DNA from: Tillandsia leiboldiana
Taxonomy: Eukaryota; Streptophyta; Magnoliopsida; Poales; Bromeliaceae
DNA length: 64,000 nucleotides
Reading direction: 5' to 3'
NCBI GenBank assembly: GCA_029204045.2
Contig: CM055063.1
Span: forward strand, 42,007,562-42,071,561
The position numbers and the translations under genes were made by a program. Shown here in pieces: positions 1 through 9,059 of the stretch. The notes under the pieces were generated by a model. It made no database searches, was not told the DNA's origin, and was given only the letters and a program-made list of their open reading frames with translations. Numbering within the stretch: position 1 is the first letter of the stretch; each line of letters begins with the position of its first letter.

Positions 1-1487
1 CTACTGATGAAAGAATGTGATGCCCCGGTATCAAATAAGGTGCGAGCTCTACTGCCAGAAAGTAAAACGATACCTGCCACCACGTGGTCGGCTGCCAGGG
101 AGTCCGCAACCTGGGCGGCATAAACCCGCCCGCTCTGTGCCGGTGGTCGGTGATCTGCCGGGTGGGAAGAAGGGGCCCTGCTCGCTGGAGCATAGGACCG
201 CTGCTGGGGCGCCGGTGGGGCTGATGCTGAGGAAGGAGCCGGTGCTGGCGCATAAGGGCAAGTAGCTCGAACGTGGCCCGACTGTCCGCACCGGTAACAG
301 CGGCCAAACCTCTGGTCACAAGTATCAGGAGAGTGCTGTCCCTGGCAGAAAATGCACCTGGCTGGGGTCTGGGGCTGCCTCCCCTGCTGCTGCTGCCTCT
401 GCCGCTGAGATCCCTGGTGCCGGGACTGCGACCTCTGCTGCTGAGAATGCTGCTGCTGTCGTGAGTGCTGCTGCTGGTGCTGTGGGGGCCTCTGAGATCC
501 ACCATGCCCTCGCCGCTCCGAACGCCCGCGGCCTGAGAACTGAGGCGGCGGGGGTCGGGGCGGCCTCCAGGAGCTGGCCTGTCCCCCATCATCCTGCGCT
601 GGCCGCTTCCTGTCCGATCCCTGAGCGGCCAGGCCCCCACGTCTGGCGACAACGTGGTCTCCTCTCTCGATCCACTGTGCATGCTCGGCCGCCTCCTCCA
701 GGGTCTGTAATCTCTGTGCATGCACCAAGGTATAGAGCTCCGGGCGCAGGCCCGACTCGAAGAGCTCCACCTGATGTGGTCCATCCCTCGTGACGTAGGG
801 AACGCAGCTGAGCAGTCGCGAAAACTCCTGAAAGTAGTCCCATGCCGACCGGTCGCCCTGCTGGAGATTCTTCAGGTCATCCTCTACCTTTTTCTTCACG
901 CTGGTGGAAAAGTAAGTGTCCAGGACCATCCTCTTGAACTCTGCCCAAGGTAGCTGCCGGGTGATCTGAAACTCCAGGGGCTCCACCCGACGCCACCACG
1001 TGTCCGCATCTCCATCCAGACAATGCACAGCCATGTGTACCCGGTACTTCTGATCGATGAAGAAGTCTCGGAACAACTTCTCCATTGCTGAAAGCCACGT
1101 CCCAACCTCCCAAGGGTGAGTGCTCCGCCCCGAGAATCTAGGCGGTCCCCGCTTGCAGAAATGGGTGAGTTTATCAGTAAACTCCTGCTCCTCCTCGGGA
1201 GCCAAAGGTCGGATCGCTCCCGGGGCCCCGCTGCTCGAAGATGGTGCCGTAGGCACAAGCGGTATAGTCGGTGGTACAACAGGTGGTGCGGGGGCCTCAG
1301 TAGTAGTAGGGGGAGGGGCCCCAACCTGAGCAAGCAGCTGCTCGAACCTCTGCTCCTGCCGGCGGTGACCCTCCGCCAGCTGGGCCACCATGGCCCTCAA
1401 CTCAGCAATCTCTGAAGGTCCGGACTGCTCCGGCCCCTCCGGGGGTGTAGGGGTACCCCGGGTAGGAATCCGCCGCCTGGGAGGCAT
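1..1487 (-). CDS. gag-pol: Ty3/gypsy gag-protease polyprotein, N-terminal part (open at left edge)
   Basis: Reading leftwards from the ATG at 1485-1487 (start MPPRRRIPTRG) the frame stays open for 495 codons to the window edge. Retrotransposon gag core is at about 670-1180, with the recognisable DADTWWRRVEP and FKRMVLDTYFS segments. A Gln/His/Arg-rich basic linker follows at about 370-540. Next come a knuckle-like CIFCQGQHSPDTC and a canonical CCHC zinc knuckle, CYRCGQSGHVRATC, at about 250-300. The retropepsin active site follows near 20-34 (LFDTGASHSFIS). Gag forms the virus-like particle and binds the RNA; the protease cuts the polyprotein. Gag and protease share one frame with no stop, as in plant chromoviruses. 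Pol would lie left of the window. The start codon sits about 300 bp from the primer site. The uninterrupted frame suggests a fairly recent copy. Confidence 0.93.
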   Translation of the reverse strand, partial: MPPRRRIPTRGTPTPPEGPEQSGPSEIAELRAMVAQLAEGHRRQEQRFEQLLAQVGAPPPTTTEAPAPPVVPPTIPLVPTAPSSSSGAPGAIRPLAPEEEQEFTDKLTHFCKRGPPRFSGRSTHPWEVGTWLSAMEKLFRDFFIDQKYRVHMAVHCLDGDADTWWRRVEPLEFQITRQLPWAEFKRMVLDTYFSTSVKKKVEDDLKNLQQGDRSAWDYFQEFSRLLSCVPYVTRDGPHQVELFESGLRPELYTLVHAQRLQTLEEAAEHAQWIERGDHVVARRGGLAAQGSDRKRPAQDDGGQASSWRPPRPPPPQFSGRGRSERRGHGGSQRPPQHQQQHSRQQQHSQQQRSQSRHQGSQRQRQQQQGRQPQTPARCIFCQGQHSPDTCDQRFGRCYRCGQSGHVRATCPYAPAPAPSSASAPPAPQQRSYAPASRAPSSHPADHRPPAQSGRVYAAQVADSLAADHVVAGIVLLSGSRARTLFDTGASHSFIS

Positions 1488-1789
1488 CCTGCCACACAAG
1501 AAACCACAGATCAGTACCGAAACCACACACGACCCAATCTAGCGAAAGTCAAAGGCATCCTCCTATTTCTGTAACCTTATGTTGTCTGCAGCCAACATAA
1601 TAGTTCGCCAGGAACAGGACATGCCAATCCCTCTTCACTCCCTGGAAGAGTCAAAATAATATATGACCAAATTGCCGACTTTCGCATAATGTCACGTCAC
1701 TCACGCCCTGCCTTCCTAGGGTCTGCCAAAAGCCTAGGGTTTCCTAAGTCCCAATTGACCTATCCCTAAGCTCCGATACCAACTTAATC
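1488..1789 (-). other. Retrotransposon 5' leader with primer-binding site and conserved hairpin
   Basis: Untranslated leader between the 5' LTR (ending at 1790) and the gag ATG. The primer-binding site lies at 1771-1782; read on the minus strand it is TTGGTATCGGAG, matching the 3' end of plant initiator tRNA-Met with one change. A 24-nt perfect inverted repeat at 1577-1600 (8-bp stem TTATGTTG/CAACATAA, 8-nt loop holding CTGCAG) recurs in three other leaders here. No coding potential. Confidence 0.85.
1577..1600 (-). promoter_or_regulatory. Leader hairpin with palindromic loop, copy 1
   Basis: Stem arms TTATGTTG and CAACATAA enclose an 8-nt loop that contains CTGCAG. The 24-nt sequence is identical at 29817-29840, 35080-35103 and 51874-51897, always between the primer site and the gag start region. 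By its shape it could be an RNA dimerisation or packaging signal. That role is inference only. Confidence 0.6.
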
Positions 1790-3056
1790 TGTCACGCCCC
1801 GGGTGTAAACCAGAACCCGGGCCCGTCTACAGATCCGCCGTATACACAGAATTTCCCGTGTATACGAAGCGCTGGTAACCTGCTCAAATATAGATGATAT
1901 AATAAAAGAGCATAAACAGAGCTAAACAGTAACTAATACATCTCAGATAAAGCAGAAAAGTAAAGTGCAGAAAGTAACTCTCAATAATACATATGTCTCT
2001 CCCAGCTCACTAATCAAATACAACTAGCTGGCCGAAGCCAGACCCAAAAAGAAATGAAAAGTAGAGTATCTGAGAGTATCGGGGTACATCTAATAATAGA
2101 ACTGGTGCCTGGGTGGACCGCTATCTAGTCCGCGATCCTCTTACCTCGGTCCGCAGTGGAGGGTCCTGCAACAGCCGCAGACGACTCTGCAAAACAAAGG
2201 GGAAGAGAAGAAGAAAAGCTGTCACGCCCCGGGGGTTCGAATCGCGCGGAAGAGGAGCCACCGATGCCCCTGATTCAGCCATATATTTTTTTTTGTAAAA
2301 CATTACTCCCCGGCGCGTGCACAGACCCGCCGCATACACAAATTCGCTCTGCAAATGAGCAGAGGCCCCTTTGTATATGCACGGCGTCTCAACTACAAAG
2401 TGTCTCACAAGGCGTAGTACATACAATCTCTAACCACATCAGTTGGGGTCTCGTACACATACAACCAAACAATTCACGTGACATTCTAGCATTCACTTAG
2501 AGCATAGAGGCCGGTGTTTTGAAAGGATAAATAATCACAAGGTTTTGAAAGCGGCATCCACACGATGCCCTCGTTTGTGAAAACAGTTCGTAAACACATA
2601 AATCCCACAAGGTTTATAAAGCTTGGTGCCCACACGACACCCACGTTTTGAAAATAGTTTTCGCAAACGGTTTTCTTTGTTTTTCATCGTTCAAAACGGC
2701 CAAGTAAGAGAGAACGTAGTATTCATTCAATTATTCAAAAAGAAAGGAAAGAAAAGGGCAACATCCACTTCGACCCCACGGGGGTGTCGCAATCCACAAC
2801 TAGCTACCATGAATAATAAAAGAAAAGGGAAAGAAGAGTCACTGTATCTGAAGTCACCCATAAATCAGATCAGCACCCTAACGTCCTCACCGGCGCCCTA
2901 GCACTCGCCCCTGGACGAACCTGTCACGAAGTGGGAAGTCAGTGACTAGAAATAGCATGATAAGCGTAGTAAACAAAGATAAGGCAAACCACAAACACCG
3001 GAGCAACTATCCCTCCCATGCACCTTCCACCTTAACCACACCCTGTATCATTACGA

Positions 3057-3215
3057 CATCGGGCACCTTCCCCGATGCCCACCGCCGAGCACCTGCCTCA
3101 CAAAGCAACATCGGGCACCTTCCCCGATGCCCACCGCCGAGCACCTGCCTCACAAAGCAACATCGGGCACCTTCCCCGATGCCCACCGCCGAGCACCTGC
3201 CTCGGCCGCCGAGCA
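3057..3215. repeat. 52-bp tandem repeat in solo LTR A
   Basis: About three copies of a 52-bp unit begin at 3057, 3109 and 3161. Each has the short inverted repeat CATCGGG...CCCGATG followed by CCGCCGAGCACCTGCCTC. Related CATCGGG/CCCGG hairpin repeats occupy the same LTR position in the elements at 41221-41480, 48026-48270 and 60620-60740. Confidence 0.85.
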
Positions 3216-3689
3216 CCTGCCTCGACGTCACCGCTCACACCCCCCACCCATGGGGGCCCCCATTCCTAACGCCACCTTCGCGTGGGGTACACGGGTCAAC
3301 GTACCACTTTTCCGGAAAAGCACACCCTTGCGGTGGCCAAACCGCGGGTGTGCGTGTAGCAAATTTGAGCCTCAGATTGACATTGAGTATCATAACATAA
3401 CATAACAGGGTTAGTGCATAAACAGAAGGAGACTGACAATTCCACCTTGCCCCAACATGCTATTTCTAACAGTTAAACCCCATTCCCGAAACCCCCGGGA
3501 ACGTACCCACCTTGTGTGCGTCGTCCTGCGTTCGTCCAGTCCGCGTCTGTGCTCCAGTCGCCCACAGCGTCCCGCACTCCTGAAGGAACATAGGCAAATC
3601 GAGACTTAGAAGTCCGAAACTTACAACGACTCCCTACAGCGTGCGGCGGAGTTCTTCGCACAGCACCGGCCCGTGCGACGAACACCCTG

Positions 3690-4690
3690 CCAGGGCGCAG
3701 CCCCGCGCGGCACCAGCCCGCGCGGCGCCCCTCCTGCGGGCGGCCCCGCGCGGCCGAGCGCCGCGCGGGCGCGCGGCCCGCGGTGCGGGGCGACCCCGCG
3801 CGGCACCAGCCCGCGCGGGCGCCCCTCCTGCGGGCGGCCCCGCGCGGCCGAGCGCCGCGCGGGCGCGCTGCCCGCGGTGCGGGGCGACCCCGCGCGGCAC
3901 CAGCCCGCGCGGCGCCCCTCCTGCGGGCGGCCCCGCGCGGCCGAGCGCCGCGCGGGCGCGCGGCCCGCGGTGCGGGGCGACCCCGCGCGGCACCAGCCCG
4001 CGCGGGCGCCCCTCCTGCGGGCGGCCCCGCGCGGCCGAGCGCCGCGCGGGCGCGCGGCCCGCGGTGCGGGGCGACCCCGCGCGGCACCAGCCCGCGCGGC
4101 GCCCCTCCTGCGGGCGGCCCCGCGCGGCCGAGCGCCGCGTGGGCGCGCTGCCCGCGGTGCGGGGCGACCCCGCGCGGCACCAGCCCGCGCGGGCGCCCCT
4201 CCTGCGGGCGGCCCCGCGCGGCCGAGTGCCGCGCGGGCGCGCTGCCCGCGGTGCGGGGCGGCCCCGCGCGGCACCAGCCCGCGCGGGCGCCCCTCCTGCG
4301 GGCGGCCCCGCGCGGCCGAGCGCCGCGCGGGCGCGCGGCCCGCGGTGCGGGGCGGCCCCGCGCGGCACCAGCCCGCGCGGGCGCCCCCTCCTGCGGGCGG
4401 CCCCCGCGCGGCCGAGCGCCGCGCGGGCGCGCGGCCCGCGGTGCGGGGCGGCCCCGCGCGGCACCAGCCCGCGCGGGCGCCCCCTCCTGCGGGCGGCCCC
4501 CGCGCGGCCGAGCGCCGCGCGGGCGCGCGGCCCGCGGTGCGGGGCGGCCCCGCGCGGCCGTGCGCCGCGCGGGCGCGTGGCCCGCGGTGCGGGGCGGCCC
4601 CGCGCGGCACCAGCCCGCGCGGGCGCCCCTCCTGCGGGCGGCCCCCGCGCGGCCGAGCGCCGCGCGGGCGCGCGGCCCGCGGTGCGCGAC
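3690..4690. repeat. GC-rich tandem array of about 93-94-bp units (solo LTR A)
   Basis: Roughly ten units recur every 93-94 bp; CACCAGCCCGCGCGG is at 3711, 3804, 3898, 3991, 4085 and 4178. They are built from overlapping palindromes such as CCGCGCGG and CCCGCGGTGCGGGG. A and T are so scarce that all six frames stay open by chance. It lies downstream of the possible TATA box in the direction of LTR transcription. Confidence 0.9.
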
Positions 4691-7600
4691 GGCGCCGGGC
4701 CTCCTCCCTCCTCGTGACCAACAAAAGAAAGAAAGAGGGAGATTCCCCCGAACGAAACGCGTCCGACTCACCTTGATGTGCGAAAGAGGAGGAAGAGAGG
4801 GATCGTCCGCTTGCCTCCACCGGTCCACCCTTGCGGTGTGCTTGGTTTCTCTTTGCCGGCGGCTACGAGGGAGGAAGAAAAAGAAAAGAGGCGGCCACCA
4901 AAAGAAAAATAAGAGGAACCCTAATCCTCTTTCCCTCACGGCTACATATATATACTAAGAGAATTAGGGTTTACCTTAAAAGGTGTGCGGCTGCCAACAC
5001 GGATCCCGAGGCGTCTAAGGGGGACCCCAACTTCGAGAATTAATTCTGGTCAGACCGGGAGTCGGAAAAATAAACCGATCGCGCCCACGCGCTCCGTTCC
5101 GCGAGCTCTACCGCCTAAAATTATTTGCGGGCCCCGACGGTCTGTCCGGAAAAATGCCAAAAATGAGGCCCCCGGTCAGGCATTACAAGAAGAGGGTGAC
5201 CAGAAGGGTTAAGGAAAAGCCGGGTCTTACAAAAGCAGTGGGGAGTGAGAACTACTATAAAACAGTAGCCTCCTCCTAGTGGGTAGACCTCAACACAAAT
5301 GTGCCCACTAGGACTATAAGAGGCAGAAAAGATGAACAAAGGTGGTAAGCTGTAATTAAAACTGCTGATGATGAATAGAGCTACCACTACATGCCTCTAA
5401 TGAGCTAACTGATAGATTAGCTATATGTATGCATCAGAATGTCAACGCCTGCCTGTCTAGACCCAATCGATACCCCAGTAAGCACTGGTACTGCCTGCTC
5501 TGCCTGCCAAATCGGGTATGCCAGCCTACGCATAACACCGATAGGAAAAGGGAGTCTCGAAGACTCGAAGCCTGTAAAAACGCACACTCCGGAGTGGCAC
5601 TCGAGGGGAGCGACCCACACGAGTATAATGCCTGGGTAACAAGTACCAAATCAGCAGGACTGGATCATGACTCTGATCACGGTGGAAAACCCATCCACTA
5701 AAAGAAATCCAAACCCTCTATCCCAATCTGATGCAATAACCACTGTCCGGTCAACCGCCAAAGATCCGCGGTTGCCGCAATGCCCGGCCCTCCCAGCCTG
5801 CCTGTCCCAAAGCCCACAACTGTCTGACTACACTATCCCAGTCCCTGCTCGAACCCGAGCGCACTATCCCCCCGAATATAAATAAAAGAAGAGAAAAGCA
5901 TGGTTTCTCCTAAGTCAATTCCAGCATGATAGTGTAGCAGAAAAAGGTGGCCTAACTAGATGTCCATTTAAGCATGCAAAGTCCTTTATTTAAAAACAGG
6001 GTTTAAATATTATTATCTTTCCCAATAGAGAGGTATGCCACTAGTTAAACTTTCATTTGCTAAGTTATCTCATATCCATTTATCACATAAGCATAAGAGG
6101 TCCCAAAGTGTACGAGTAAGATAGTCCTTTATAGCAAAACTCCCCCCCCCCCCGTGAGGTTTAAACGACATATTAATATAAGAATCATCCATTCATTAAT
6201 ACTTAGTCCATTTTAAGATGTAGCCCAAGCAATAAGTCCAATTCTCAACCAAAATGCCATTTTAACTTATTCCGGTTCATTTAGCAACATAATAGTGAAG
6301 CACTCCAATAGGCCTAGTGGGGACATCATAAGTAGGAGGTAAACAACGGTACCCACCTCGAGCGCTAAATCCGGTCCTCAAAGGCTAAGTCCGCGCTCGC
6401 TCCGGAAAACCCCGCAACACTGTGCCAAAGATCCCAAAGAACACACACAAATTACAATTCAAGTTTAACCCAAAATCTGTCTCCCAAATTCAGATTTACT
6501 GTTCAGCCATTTTTACCTGCGACACGTGCCCACAAAATTCCCAGAAAAATATACACTGCGATCTACGCGACGATCCGGTCGAAACAAGTACCTGCACGTT
6601 TTCCCACGATTTTTCTGTGCTGAGAACGAAAATCGACAAGAGGACCACCTCAAACAATACATTCATCCCAAAACAGCGATATAAAATTCTGTAAAAAGGG
6701 ATTCCTCACCTTCAGGGAAATTCCACAAAAATCCACGAAAATTCCAGGAGATTCCTCGCGACGCGTAGATGCAAATCCCCTTTTGAGTCGCCCTGTTTCG
6801 ATGCTCGAGCGCGAAGTTATCGCCAAAAAGGGATGGTGCTGTCCCAAAACTCCGCGACGGAAAAAGGGTCAGAAAGAAGCCACAGAACCACCATCAAAAC
6901 CTCTGAATCAAGAGAAACTCATAAAAGAGGAAGTGAAGCCCTACCTGTCTAGAATCCGACGGCGCAAAAATCGTAAAAACCGGATGTCGGGGTGAGCCGG
7001 GGGAGCTAGAACACCGAAATGCGACGAATCTGGTAGCCGTAGAACGATCGTCGCGCCGCGCCGGATAAATGCAAACCTTGGGATCCGAGCCTTTAAAATT
7101 CTTGAGATTACTACAGTGGATGAAGGATTGGGAGAGGAAGAAATCTAAGAGGGAGCTCGGAGTGATTCCAAACAGAAAGGGAGAAATCGGGCTTCCAATG
7201 CCCTTAAAAGAATTAAAAAGGAGAAAAACCCAAGTTATTGGATTCGGGCCAAGTTTGGGCCCGGATCCGCCAGGGCGGGTCGGACGCGTCCCGTCCGACC
7301 GGGCGGAACCAATCAGAACGCGACGCGCGTCCCCACAGGAGATCGGCGCGCATCCCGCACAGCGAACAGCCGTGCGGGGCGCGCCAGCGGCCGACGCGCG
7401 TCCCGACCGCGCGGTCAACCCCGCAGGCGGTCGCCAATGGCGAGGCGACGCGCGTCCCACGCACTGTGCGGTCAGGCGCGCGGGCAGGCGCCGCCTGACC
7501 GGCCGCAGACGTTGTCCCCTGCGCCGAGTCCCGAGAGCCCGCCAGTAGCCATGCGCCACGTGTCTGTGCGCCGGGTCCGTGCACCCCGCCGCGCCGTTCC

Positions 7601-8103
7601 ATGCACCGGGCGCTGCGGGCCGGCCAATGAGGGCCCGCCACGTGGCATCCGGCGGTCCACGGCCTTCCCCCATGCACCAGGAGACATTAGAAACTTCCGG
7701 GAGTCCGTTTTTGGGCATCCGGACTCCAAATCCGGCAAATAAATAGCCGTTTTCAAGCGTTTTTCCGCGCTGGATCCAAATACGGCATCCGTTTGGCCTA
7801 GAAACTTTTCTAAAATTCGGCAAACCCCGCCGAAGGCCAAACTAACAATAAATACTGCCACGGACCCACCTGTGCTGTCCCTTTGACACACTGTGGATCA
7901 AACACCATCATTAGGTGTTTCACACTTGGATTCACGGGAAAACAGTGCATGGAAACCTGGATCATCACAAACTGGGCTTCCAAGTTCGATCAGAATCAAT
8001 CCGATCTCAACTGTAAACTCAAATAGAATACGCCCAAGGTGATCTCTCCGCACCACGCCATCTTGCGAGGTCGGTGCACTCTACAAAGTCCCGGTACTCT
8101 ACA

Positions 8104-8938
8104 CTCTCCCCTCCTTAAAAAGGTTTCGTCCTCGAAACCGGAATAAATCCATAACTCAGGAGGGTGTCTCAATCAAATGGGGATCGGAATACTGAACTCA
8201 TCCTCAGGCTCTCGAATGGCCTTTCTCACTCACCATGATGGCTCCACTGAACCTTCACTCAAGGTATAACTCGACTGCACCATTCTTCTGCCTCACAAGC
8301 AAGAATATGCGTCGGCTGCTCCTGATAACCAAATCCTCGTCCAATTCCAAGGAAGTGAATCCAAAACATGCGAGGAATCAAATATACCTCTTCCAGCTAG
8401 ATAATTATTCGCGGACCAAGCTCCCTGCATAACCTCGAATCTACACATCCCTGCGGATAGTGGCCTCCAAAATCATGGTTTCCAAATCCAAACTCCAAGC
8501 CTCCAATCGGCATATAACCTCCGTTGCTCCTTAGCAACTAAAATGCTCAGAGTTCCACAATTTCACTCTCACATCCATCCACGGGGAAAAATTCCAACAT
8601 CGGAAATAACGCTCAACCCCTAGCTCTCAATTCCAAGTTCCAAAAGTGGCAACCACAGATCGAACTACTCATTCCAAGGTTGCACTACTCGCCTAACCAA
8701 GGCGTACAGACCACAATGTCCTTGCCGGGATAAAATCATACTACCAGATCAATCCTACAGCTCCAATAACTCTGTCCACCGGCATTGTCTCAACCAAAAT
8801 CCTCCTGAGTAACCAAGTACTTCAGGTTCAAGGGTCTCTGGACCACTCCATGCTCTCTCTCTAACACATGCAACATCTATAACCAAGCAGGCATCATCCT
8901 CAGCTTTATCACCTCGAAGCTATACTGGCCTTGCTTAA
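8104..8938 (-). pseudogene. Decayed 3' end of Ty3/gypsy pol with polypurine tract
   Basis: The polypurine tract (minus strand AAGGAGGGGAGAG, 8104-8116) adjoins the LTR start. Next to it lies GTTTCGAGGACGAAAC, which also flanks the polypurine tracts at 39157-39180 and near 43555. At about 8170-8260 a broken chromodomain tail can be traced on the minus strand (VQWSHHGE followed by a frameshift and stops), comparable with VKVLWSNHEEREATWELES in the pol at 43579. The rest to 8938 is AT/GC-neutral with no open frame and looks like decayed internal sequence. It ends where another LTR begins at 8939. Confidence 0.55.
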
Positions 8939-9033
8939 TGTCACGCCCCGGGGTCGAAACTGCGACCCGGGCTCGCCAACAGATCCGCCGCCCATACGGG
9001 AAGTCCCGAATAGACGCAGCGACTACATGCAAA
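8939..9033 (-). repeat. LTR fragment (transcript 3' end side), split by the CACTA element
   Basis: Begins TGTCACGCCCCGGGG and matches the LTR ends at 30020, 34027, 52077 and 56845. It is interrupted at 9033 by the CACTA insertion and resumes at 24422. The five bases before it are CTTAA; no matching right-hand duplication was found. Confidence 0.85.
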
Positions 9034-9059
9034 CACTACAAGAAAATAGATCTTTTGTA

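Larger units (their letters stand above)
2220..5231 (-). mobile_element. Solo LTR 'A' (3012 bp), TSD AAAGC
   Basis: On the minus strand it starts TGTAAGACCCGGC and ends CCCGGGGCGTGACA. The 5-bp target duplication AAAGC is read at 2215-2219 and 5232-5236. No internal region accompanies it, so it is a solo LTR left by recombination between the two LTRs of a full element. Inside, in plus coordinates, lie a 52-bp tandem repeat (3057-3215), a GC-rich array (about 3690-4690), a purine/pyrimidine-rich stretch, and a possible TATA box near 4945-4956. The long Arg/Ala/Pro-rich frames across it are artefacts of the GC-rich array. It is the same family as solo LTR B. Confidence 0.93.
1790..8103 (-). repeat. 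Long LTR (about 3.3 kb without nested solo LTR), Ty3/gypsy
   Basis: On the minus strand the LTR begins TGTAGAGTACC (ends at 8103) and finishes CCCGGGGCGTGACA (1790). A purine tract precedes it (8104-8116) and a primer site follows it (1771-1782), so both borders are retroviral-type. It is interrupted by solo LTR A and its duplicated target. The body (1790-2219, 5232-8103) has no believable gene. It includes a C10 run near 6143, AT-rich stretches at 5880-6300 and a GC-rich part at 7250-7680. Because gag lies on one side and a pol end plus purine tract on the other, this LTR is shared by two elements in tandem. Confidence 0.8.

Noticed and set aside
2220..2260. tRNA-type B box (GGGTTCGAATC) at the end of LTR A suggesting a SINE or tRNA gene
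   Set aside because: No A box at the proper distance and no tRNA fold; the motif belongs to the conserved LTR end and is changed in other copies.
3473..4939. Long Arg/Ala/Pro/Gly-rich frames (up to 488 residues) on both strands
   Set aside because: They come from a GC-rich tandem array with almost no A or T, open in all frames; there is no domain and it lies inside a solo LTR.
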